A program made the translations under genes and the position numbers. From the NCBI GenBank assembly GCA_035772405.1, contig JAYKKM010000414.1, positions 533,501 through 597,500 of the forward strand: a DNA stretch of 64,000 nt, written 5' to 3'. Positions 55,371 through 64,000 of the stretch are shown piece after piece; within the stretch, counting starts at the first letter, position 1; each line of letters opens with the position of its first letter. A model generated the notes under the pieces. It searched no databases. It was not told where the DNA came from and saw only the letters and a list, made by a program, of their open reading frames with translations. Origin of the DNA: Chrysogorgia sp. JL179-B06 (taxonomy: Eukaryota > Cnidaria > Anthozoa > Scleralcyonacea > Chrysogorgiidae).

Positions 55371-55969
55371 ATTATTTACTCTAAAATAGTTACGACTATT
55401 TCTATAGCTATCTTTTATCTCAGAGTTATATGCACGTGGTTTAATAAAGATAATTATTCCCAAGCATTTCAATTACAACGCATATCTATATTAATTTAGA
55501 AGAAGAAACTGAGTCACTAATATCATATGATGATACCAGCTGTTGTACTCCAGTATAGTTATCACACATGTCTGAAAATAGGTTAACAAAACAATGTAAA
55601 AGTTTCAGTGAAGTGATAGTGTAGTCTCACTCAAATGTTGGGCTACAATGTGTATGTTCCACTATTGTTGACATACAGTATATGATGATGTGGACTCAAG
55701 TAAAATAATTTGTGCCGATTATAGCCAAGGCAATATAAGAAAATTCAGAAAAAATGCTGGTAAACAATGTGTAACCATGTCTTTGATTTCGATAATACGT
55801 AATCAAATAACAAATATTAATGCATAGGATTCATCGATCTTGAATGTCATATATTGTGTGCTGGAAATAGCCTTTTCCAATAAGCCCACCGCTTATTTTT
55901 GAAATTTTGCACAATATCACGACTGCCTTTGATTTCGAGGCAGCACTTCCCATGCGATAGTAACTTCTA

Positions 55970-56180
55970 GTTAATATCATATGATGATACCAGCTGTTAT
56001 GCTTCAGTGGTTATCACACATGTCTATGATCTCATAGGCGCAGACACAAGTTCAAATCCTGCGTCCGACCCTCTCAGGGTCTTTAGGAGAAACGGAGATT
56101 AAAACCACCGGAACCCCCATCAATTTGGCTTCTAGCCTGTTGTGGTATTCTGATCACCTAAAAGAGAGATAAACATAAAC
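55970..56180 (+). mobile_element. tRNA-SINE family 2, diverged copy
   Basis: GTGGTTATCACACATGTCTA and AAGTTCAAATCCTGCGTC, followed by GGCTTCTAGCCTGTTGTGG and CACCTAAAAGAGAGATAAAC, related to the tail at 55.1 kb. Confidence 0.6.
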
Positions 56181-56234
56181 CATAAACTATGTACCCCATC
56201 ACTGCTTGATCAGTAAACCGCGCTAAATCTGACT

Positions 56235-56480
56235 TTCATATACAGAACTCGTGACGTAGGCTCTCGGCAACGGCTTCCGTAGCTCAGTGGTCAGAGCACT
56301 GCACTAGCATCGCAGGGTCGCGGGTTCAATTCCCAGCCGGAAGGCCTTAAAGTTGCATTTTTCGCAACTGGTCCCGGTTTGGTCTTAAAATGTATGTATT
56401 CCAACACTCGAAGTTTTCCTTCACCATAAATCCTTTCAACATGTAGTTTGACCGAGTGAAATGCCAAATATTACCTATAT
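56235..56480 (+). mobile_element. tRNA-SINE family 1, best copy
   Basis: GGCTTCCGTAGCTCAGTGGT (A box) and GCGGGTTCAATTCCC (B box) sit in a cloverleaf-like head with an AGC anticodon position, an acceptor-stem mismatch and a weak T stem. The tail is TTTTTCGCAACTGGTCCCGG to AATGCCAAATATTACC. The fixed tail shows it is a SINE and not a tRNA gene. Confidence 0.78.
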
Positions 56481-56898
56481 ATATATATATTCAATATAAA
56501 AATAATAAAAACCGATTTTTTACTGCAACTGATGGTAAAGTATGGGATTAGTTTTAAATGACCTTGGGGACCAGTCATTATTTCTGGTCGGGGTGGGGGC
56601 CCAAGAGAGATAGTTTGGTGTTGAAAAACGTTTTACCCAACCAAATTAAGATCAGAAATTTAACCGTCCCAAAGAAAATCTTTTACCCGACCCAAGAAAA
56701 AAAAAGTTAAGTTAGATAAAGTCCAGATATGCCAGCATATCGTCGATACAAGTTTTAATAACAAACTCAAATAGATATACAGACAGATCCTACTGTAACT
56801 TTCAGATTATTATCATAATCTCCCTATATCCAGAGCAGGAATCTAAGGAAAACAAGCAGAGGAATACAATGACAAAAGCTAATGCGCAATGATCGGAC

Positions 56899-57056
56899 TA
56901 AAGGCTAGTTTCCACTCAGGAAAATCTTCCGCAGGATCGGAACGGACAGGGAAGTTTCCTTTGCGTTAAAGTCGTTAGTTCCAACCGAGAGATCACAAAG
57001 AAAGCTTCCCTGTCCGTTCCGGTCCTGCGGAAGATTTTCCTTAGTGGAAACTAGCC
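56899..57056. mobile_element. Palindromic MITE, ~157 bp
   Basis: AAGGCTAGTTTCCACT and AGTGGAAACTAGCCTT are perfect inverted ends. GGAACGGACAGGGAAG and its inverse lie inside. Similar to the ends of the 63.2 kb element. Confidence 0.75.
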
Positions 57057-57540
57057 TTAAAGTGCCCCTAACCTCAAAATTTTTTATTGTCTTATTTGGA
57101 AGAACTTTTAAAATGATAAAGTAACTTCTTTTGAAGATTTTCACTTCTTCGCTTTCTTTTTGAGATATATCAGTTTGTTTGATATGCAAATATCTGGAAT
57201 TTACGTCACACATGCATAATGAGTTATCAGAGAATGTTATATATCTTTGCGTTCATGAAATAAAAACACTAAAGTGTGAATAACACGTGTGTGCGATTCT
57301 CCCACAACACCAAACTTCTTGATTTTAAAGGATTTCGTTCGAGAATGAAAGAGATATACACATTTCTCCAATAACTCATTATGCATGTGTGACGAAATTC
57401 CAGACATTTGCATATCAAACAAACTGATATATCTCAAAAAGAAAGCAAAGAAACGAAAATCTTCAAAAGAAGTTACTTTATCATTTTAAAAGTTCTTCCA
57501 AATAAGACAATAAAACATTTTGAGGTTATGGGCACTTTAA
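57057..57540. mobile_element. TTAA-bordered foldback element
   Basis: Ends TTAAAGTGCCCCTAACCTCA and TGAGGTTATGGGCACTTTAA, with ~200-bp arms containing CAGTTTGTTTGATATGCAAA. No coding content. Confidence 0.75.
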
Positions 57541-57934
57541 CGAGAACTGATGACTAGATTCCAATTCTTAATTTTTTATGTAAATGCTCATGAAAATTTT
57601 CCTACCCAACCCTTTAGAGAAGTGATTTTTTTACCCAACCATTTAGATCTTAGTTATTTTCATTTAGCCATAAATAATGACTGGTTCCTTATATATGGAT
57701 ATTGAAGCTCGCGCTCTCAACACTCGTTAGCCTGCTTGCAGACGCTCTGCAGGATACTAAAACTTCACTCAACACATCCTTAAATTGAGAGCTCACATGA
57801 TTCAGAGCTCTCAAGGCTGTCTACACGCGTTAGTCTAGCACGAAAAAGAACCCAAAATGAATTTAGAAAGTAGAATCGATTCAGTTTGGCTGTAGGAAGT
57901 TCGAACAACATATGGTTAACACAACTTATCTTTT

Positions 57935-58327
57935 TTGATGGGCGGGGAAATATTTTTGCAAAACGGCTTAACCAGATTATCCGGGCTTACCCTGCATGCT
58001 CATACAAACCAGGGTCCCACTAATTGCTATGGTCCCACGATTGAAATGAGGATTGGAATTTTAAAAATCCTAGTCACTTGTGTTGCAATGAACTATGAGA
58101 AAGTGTCATGCTCGTTGCAACATTTTATGGAGTCAGCTTTTGAAGATCAAATATTATCATCGCTTATCATCGACGAAGGTTCGCGAACGTTAATATTGGC
58201 AACGTGTTTGTCATTCTTACCGGGACTCGATTATGATTTTACAATCCTCTTCCTTATTCCCACACCCTCGGAAGATATAGGTTCCGGAAATGGCAACTTG
58301 CTTAGAGAAAGGAAAAATAGTTGGTGA
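57935..58327 (+). other. 130-codon open frame, unassigned
   Basis: The frame starts MMGGEIFLQNGLTRLSGLTL and ends before a TGA. There is no signal peptide, domain motif or neighbouring exon, and it has no nearby promoter features. Probably chance, or an unrecognised repeat. Confidence 0.12.
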
Positions 58328-58489
58328 TATGTCATGCACCATCCTGCCGAAGGTATATAGGACTATATCTACAGAACTTCCTCTCTTCAGACCATCTATA
58401 TAGCATTACACCCTTCCTTTCCTTTATGATATGTGACTTGCACAGAAAACATTCCGGGAAAAGTGAGTTTGTTCTCAGTTGACGCGATA

Positions 58490-58830
58490 GTTTATACATG
58501 CACTTGAATTTGTTTCGACATAGTCAATCGAGATATGGTCTGGAAACTCAGCTAAAGTCTTTGTTCTATCTTTTTGTTCGTCTTTATGCAATTTTGTGCA
58601 CGGTCACTGAACCTATTGTATTTTAGTATAACGAAGCAATCATCCAATAGAATCGTTTGGGTTTAATCGCTCAACCGTGTTGTTTAAATATTAATAAACC
58701 TAAAACAAAGGATGTGCTCGGTGTAAGGTACGGTTCAACATCAAAACGTAGCTCATTATAGTCGCTTTGAAGTTTGCCGAGTTTCCAGACCATATCTCGA
58801 TTGACTATGGTTTCGATGGACACGAACAAT
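58490..58830. repeat. Inverted repeat
   Basis: ATAGTCAATCGAGATATGGT near 58525 returns inverted near 58790 (ACCATATCTCGATTGACTAT). The loop is ~200 bp. Confidence 0.6.
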
Positions 58831-58839
58831 GGCTTAAAA

Positions 58840-60400
58840 TATAGATTGGATATCAGAAAGATAACAGTATAATAGACAAGGATATTACATGACTGCAGAG
58901 ATACGCTATAATATTAATATATATATATATATATATACATAAACAGCCTTTATAGACTACATATTTCAAGATAGGCCCTTTATCAGAATAAAATATGTAC
59001 AGTATATACAAAGTCTATAGAATTTGTGTATATAATTTATAAAAATGAGACTTTTAGTTGGCCTTATAGCGCAGCAGGGGTTTAGCTGGCAATGTTTCAT
59101 ATGACCGAGGTTTTAGTCAAGATAAAATATCACACCGATGTCGCCTTTGTTGTAGTCTGTTGTTCCACACTCATTGTAGTTATCAATCATCTATGACATT
59201 CGTCTCTCGCGCGCGATGAAAACTGCATAATCAGTTTGGCGCTTTCTGGCGATAAATCAACAATGCAAATGCTAACCTGAAAACTAACCCAAATATACTC
59301 TAACCATAAAACTAACCCTACGTTGATGTTATACGTTTTCATGTCGGTTATTACTCGGGCCGTAGCACGAGTCTTAGTCTGCCGATTTTTTTTGGGCGTC
59401 GTGACATAGTCTCCCTGCCGCGCGATATTGCCCCAGCTTGAGCCGCACTCTCAATTTCGTTCCCACAGCTTGCGTTTTGCCTGACTGTTACAAACTTAAA
59501 ACCGTTTGTAATTTGCTTAAAATTTGCTTGGATTCTTTATTGTGGTGTATGTAAAGTTATTCAAAATAAACACAATGTGATTCAACTTCAATTGAAAGGC
59601 TTAAAGTCTATGTGTTATTTATTACCTTGTCCTACATATACATTTTATTATCCGTCGTCTAATGACATAGCTTTGGATTTGACTGAACCGTTGAGTTTGC
59701 AAATGAATTTAATACACTGTTCACCTTTTTATATATAAAGTATAACTGAATGCTTACAAATGAAGATCTCATATAGCCGCTGAATGCCCAGAGCAACTCC
59801 AATCCATGCAGATCAACTCCAATCGATGAAATGCTTGTTCATTTATCGATAAAGAGCTGTAAATTACACCAGACTGTCTACGCTCTATAAACTACTATAA
59901 GCTACTATAAGCATGCCAGGTATGTTGTGTGATTCATATAAACTGATAATTGACATGGTCGTGGCTGACATGATTGATATCGTGTCGACGATGTTTGCGT
60001 AAGCTGGCGCAGGCACGCGATTAAATGAATTAAATAAAACGATTTCGTTTTGCATGCATTCTGTCTCATAAATAGTTTAAGAAAAGGACGTCTGGGATGA
60101 CCGCGGTGTTTACAATATAGTTTTTCTTCAAACTGGACAAGCGAAATGAATAAGTTTCCGTCCCATTTAAGCCTAGTCACACCAATAATACAAAGGGATT
60201 TCGATTGTACTAATAACGTTAGGATACCCTAAAGTCCACGCAAAATTCAACTGATTTTGATTTATTAATTGTCACAGATTGCCTAATAAAAATTAGCTTT
60301 GATTTTGCCAAATCACATAAGCGTGCCCGTGTGCACTCAAGACCATAATCGTTCAGTCCATGGTCTAATCAATACGCAACGTATACTCGACCATAATTAT
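58840..60400. other. No gene recognised
   Basis: AT-rich, with a short (TA)n tract at about 58917-58935 and a TTAGGG-like/CCCTA stretch near 59285-59320. No supported feature. Confidence 0.5.
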
Positions 60401-60404
60401 TATT

Positions 60405-60560
60405 TCTCAGTGGTCAGAGGCACTAGCATCGCAGGGTCACGGGTTCAATTCCAGCTGGATGTTGCATTTTTCGCAACAGGTCCCGGTTTGGTCTTAAAAT
60501 GTATATATTCCAACACTCGAAATTTCCCTTCACCATAAATCCTTAGAATAATCATCATGT
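60405..60560 (+). mobile_element. tRNA-SINE family 1, 5'-truncated copy
   Basis: Begins in the middle of the tRNA-like head (GTGGTCAGAGGCACTAGCAT), with GGGTTCAATTCC, and has the full family tail. Confidence 0.72.
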
Positions 60561-61240
60561 GTGTGCTGCGCGTGACCCAATGTATGCTCTGTTACCGCTA
60601 AAACAATATCAGGCACATGGTGTCGGTTACGACACTGTGGAACGTGCCAAAGATCGTTATCACTGATAGTTCTCGTGAGAAATTAATCACACTTGGTTAT
60701 TATCAGCCAGGTGTGAACGACAATGATGTTCAGAGCGATGGCAGTGCTGTAGTAACACTGATATCGTATCCATGACAAATGGTGTGGCTTAAAATGGTCC
60801 GCCAAGTAGGCGTGTCCATATTGGCGCGTTTACAAAGATGGAATGTTAAGATTAATTATGAACCATTCCGGAACTTGGTGTTCAAGAAAACACAAGTATC
60901 GATTTAAAGTTGAGAACGCAGTGTAGGTTGCCATTTTCATCCGAGCCAGAGGATCGTGTTTAATTTAGACTATTATAGTTTATCACTCTAGCGATGAACG
61001 AGACCCTAAAGTTTAGGTCGACCTCAATTATTCATTTCGTCTGTTGCGGGTCAAACGTTGGACTTAATCCAGTCTAGCTTAACCTCAGACGTTTTATCCT
61101 CTTCTCTAGACGGATTTGAAACGTCTACATCGATCCAAATAATCGAACTTAATTGAGACAAACGACGTACTTCTCATGTACTTCTCGATTCCTGTCCGGG
61201 ACTCAGAATCATTTTTCTGAGGATACGAGCTTGACGATCG
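60561..61240. other. No gene recognised
   Basis: Unique-looking DNA without an exon, RNA gene or repeat border that I can support. Confidence 0.5.
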
Positions 61241-61500
61241 TCCAACGACTATGTATCGTCACACGACTATGAAGTTCGACACACCCTGGATTTCACTACT
61301 GAGTGACATAAGCATAAGCATAACGACATACGCAAGACCACGGCGACCACTTGGAGAGGGCGTTGGTAGTTTGATATGTTGAAGTTTTGACCTTGGTCGC
61401 TTCAGTCTGATTGGCTGAGAATGTAGTAGTTTCCAGTTTCTATATATACACGCGTTCGTGACGAGCATCACAAAATGGCGTGCTTTGAGGAGGCTTTGAT

Positions 61501-61806
61501 TCAGTCGTATAGAAACTGCCTTAGTTGAGTGTCTTTTCTCCGCAACGATGGACCAACTAGGCATAACAACTCATCGAATACTCGAGGGCTCATTCGGAAG
61601 TAAACATAACTGAATTGTTCTTCATCGCCTCGCAGTTCTCGAACTAAATTGGAGAAATTGCCCTGGTCTAACCTTCGTCTGTTGATCTGACGAACCCACC
61701 ATCGCTTGGTTATTTTCTTCTGTTTTTTCTTCCGCTCGATTTCTTCTAATTCGCTCATAATCGCAACAATTGCCATGACAAGCCGTGCTTGCGGAATCGC
61801 CGCCAT
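61501..61806 (-). pseudogene. Harbinger-type transposase N-terminal fragment
   Basis: 101 codons. After a Lys/Glu-rich start it reads RWWVRQINRRRLDQGNFSNL, VRELRGDEEQFSYVYFRMSP and FDELLCLVGPSLRRKDTQLR, the conserved N-terminal block of PIF/Harbinger (HARBI1-like) transposases. The frame stops right after it, where the catalytic DDE domain should begin, and the next sequence shows no DDE motifs. It is a dead fragment. The start Met near the CGCCGCCAT context could be original. Confidence 0.75.
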
Positions 61807-61825
61807 TTTGGCTCATGAAGGCTCA

Positions 61826-62065
61826 ACCACCACGCAGGGTCTTAAAAATAATCGAGGAGAAAGTGCTGCCTTTGCAATAACACCAGCAAATAGTAAGACT
61901 TTCGGGTCTTCTCGGAAAACGACCTTAAATCGTAGCCCTTCGGAATCCTTATCAGTTGGGTTTTTCGTTCACCTAAGAGTGATAAACTGAATAGTCGAAC
62001 GCTTAAAACATGAGCCTCTGGCTCGGATAAATAGGGCAACCTTATCCTGCGTGATCGACTCTAAA
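61826..62065 (+). mobile_element. tRNA-SINE family 2, tail copy
   Basis: GGAGAAAGTGCTGCCTTTGC, GACTTTCGGGTCTTCTCGG and CACCTAAGAGTGATAAAC match 46300-46470 closely. The tRNA-like head is missing. Confidence 0.68.
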
Positions 62066-62671
62066 TAAATCATATTCAAATCATATTCATATTCATTCAT
62101 CTCTAATATTATCATTATATAGTACAATGTTAAACAATCTTGAATACCTAGACACCTATACATTCCTTCTTCCTCGAGTTAACGTTGGCAAATCGGTAAA
62201 TCAGCTCTTATCAACTGAAGGTCAATCAGCTCTTTCTTATCAACTGAAGGTGAATCTCCCACCCAGGACATTGACGATTCTTCACCATAAATCGCAGATT
62301 CGCAGGAGGCGGGGGGTGGTCCAGGAGAATCGATTATCGGGAACCCCTTAAATTAGTTCTGACTAAATATGACGATGAAAATATGTCAGTAATGTCGCTG
62401 TTAAGCCGTAATTCGCCATTATAATCTTGCACTCCATTTTTGGCAGCGGTCCCACTGGGTTGGGGCCCTTAGTTCTCAACCTAACCCTACCTAATGAGCG
62501 TTACGCCCTCGAAGGGTTAGAAAATAATGTGAGGTTAAATCCAGCCTTCTCGTGGGAGGGCGGGCTCGCCTTCATTTAAACACCCCCCTATGACGTCATC
62601 TGTGTCCCACTGTGTGTCCGGTATAGGAGATTCCGCTAATTTCTCCTCAATGATTTTAAGTCTCTGAATTG

Positions 62672-62894
62672 GGCATCTCCTTCGTGTACCGGACACACAG
62701 TGGACACAGACTACGTCATAGACACATCAAGGCTATTTTCTCGGGATTCCGAAGCTTTACAAGAACAAAAACCCTAACCATAACCCAAATAAAAACTCTA
62801 GTCCTAACCCTGATATAAAGGAATACTAACCCTACTTTTAAACTAAATATTTCAATGATGTAATATTCTGTGTCCAGTACACGAAGTAAGAGCC
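62672..62894. mobile_element. hAT MITE (copy 2), 223 bp
   Basis: Same element as 27082-27306 with very high identity. The 8-bp duplication CTGAATTG is at 62664-62671 and 62895-62902. The ends are GGCATCTCCTTCGTGTACCG and its inverse. Confidence 0.82.
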
Positions 62895-63195
62895 CTGAAT
62901 TGGGGTCCGACCGAGGATCGAACCTGCTTATAGACAAAGATAGTAACCACTACACCTACGAGCAAGTGGTGTTACAGTCGTGTCAGTATTTCCAAACGAC
63001 CAAAAATATCTCCATTCACACCGCTGCGAGTTAACCCGAACGAAAAGCAAAGATTCGGGTCGCACGGGTCGTTCGATGTTGTTTCCAGTTGAGAAAAGCA
63101 GTCGTTTATAGGTCGTTTGTGTCACTGAGATAGAAATGCTCCTATCTCGAAGACCCAGGTCGTTGTGGTCGCTGGAACTTGAATTTAACAGTGTT

Positions 63196-63641
63196 AAGCC
63201 TAGTTACCATTTGGTCGCTACGATCGCAACGGTGTCATAGTGGTTGATGTAATAGAGTGTGTATCTATCTCTGCAATCAGTTAAGACTGCTCTGCATACA
63301 GCAGACAAAAGACAAGATAGATCGACACTCTATTACATCGACCACTATGACACCATTGCGAATAGAAACCAGGCTTTACCACTCCGTGTTTTGGGTCCTT
63401 GGGATCTTTCTCAATGACCAAGCGTCAAACCAGGCTTATTGTATTCCCTATTTAAGCCTGGTTTCCATTTGGTCGCCACGATCGCAATGGTGTAATAATA
63501 GTCGATGTAATAGAGTGTCGATCTATCTTGTCTTTTGTCTGCTGTATGCAAAGCAGTCTTTACTGATTGCAGAGATAGATACACACTCTATTACATCAAC
63601 CACTATGACACCGTTGCGACCAAATGAAACTAGGCTTAAGG
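63196..63641. mobile_element. Long palindromic element
   Basis: Arms of ~185 bp (AAGCCTAGTTACCATTTGGT ... ACCAAATGAAACTAGGCTT) each contain GATGTAATAGAGTGTGTATC and GCAGACAAAAGACAAGATAG. An internal AAGCCTGGTTTCCATTTGGT shows a second, nested terminus. Confidence 0.75.
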
Positions 63642-64000
63642 GAATACTAATAAAGCCTCAAAAAGTCGTAGCCGTGGACTCTCTATATAGTCATGAATAC
63701 TAATTAATTCACTAAAGTCAAGTCAAATTTTGCCGTTATTTGAATTTCATGACGAAAATCAAACAATATAGGTTTACATTTCTTCGTCGTTCCAACCATT
63801 CTCTACAACAGTTCGAGAATAAACACTCGTGATTTATGGGATCTAGCGTCCACATTATTAGAAGAATATACTTTTGATATAGATTGGCCGTGCACCTGGA
63901 CACTGGTACGCGACTGTCCCTGTCATAGAGCCTCTATGACATAGAACAAATTTTACATATATATATTTTAATCTAAGAAGGCGGCGCCTCGCATGGGACT

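Larger units (their letters stand above)
56565..57685. mobile_element. TTACCCAACC-family element with two nested elements
   Basis: Inverted ends (CAGTCATTATTTCTGGTCGG; GCCATAAATAATGACTGG) and interior match the other copies. The middle is interrupted by 56899-57056 and 57057-57540 lying side by side. Confidence 0.7.

Noticed and set aside
56276..56348. tRNA gene (AGC anticodon position)
   Set aside because: The acceptor and T stems are mismatched, and the same fixed tail follows several copies, so it is a tRNA-derived SINE.

Overview
This is a window of animal nuclear DNA. It has split genes with GT-AG introns, protein families found only in animals or eukaryotes, and a very high load of transposon debris. 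It carries most or all of three genes. The TTAGGG-like motifs, hAT, Harbinger and LINE remnants, tRNA-derived SINEs and numerous long palindromic elements suggest a marine invertebrate. A cnidarian (anthozoan) would fit, but the sequence alone does not settle the phylum.

Gene 1 (plus strand, 6609-26202) is a TCF/LEF transcription factor, the DNA-binding effector of canonical Wnt signalling. Seven coding exons join in phase into a 363-residue protein with an N-terminal beta-catenin-binding segment, a Pro/Tyr/His-rich linker, an HMG box, a basic NLS and a complete four-cysteine C-clamp. A perfect TCF site lies about 135 bp upstream of the start codon.

Gene 2 (plus strand, 31581 to at least 45638) is WDR48/UAF1, the WD40 activator of the USP1, USP12 and USP46 deubiquitinases. 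Thirteen coding exons give 491 residues that align with the human protein up to its '..QALLEYWP' block. The last ~185 residues were not found and probably lie beyond the window. Its introns hold three minisatellites: a ~0.5 kb array, a 27-copy 20-mer array and a 1.5 kb CAG/ACG array.

Gene 3 (minus strand, 51798-47348) is a two-exon secreted-peptide precursor of 167 residues. It has a signal peptide, a TATA box, four Cys pairs of the pattern C-x-[PT]-G-x(3 or 6)-C, and dibasic sites including a Gly-Lys-Arg amidation signal. I recognise no named family. It is the best candidate here for something undescribed.

Most of the rest is repeat DNA. 1-6.4 kb: a TTAA-flanked palindromic element, LINE 3' ends and small arrays, then CpG-bearing DNA upstream of TCF. 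12-25 kb: LINE RT fragments, hAT-like elements, foldback elements with a GTTAGGCGGGGGGTTAGG core, tRNA-SINEs and a Harbinger MITE with TAA duplications. 26-31 kb (between the genes): nested foldbacks, one interrupted by a hAT MITE with 8-bp duplications. 44-64 kb: four copies (one at 23.5 kb) of a TTACCCAACC-bearing element that each carry another insertion, several SINE families, a Harbinger transposase fragment and more long palindromes. CTGAYGA..GAAAC motifs resembling hammerhead-ribozyme cores recur six times.
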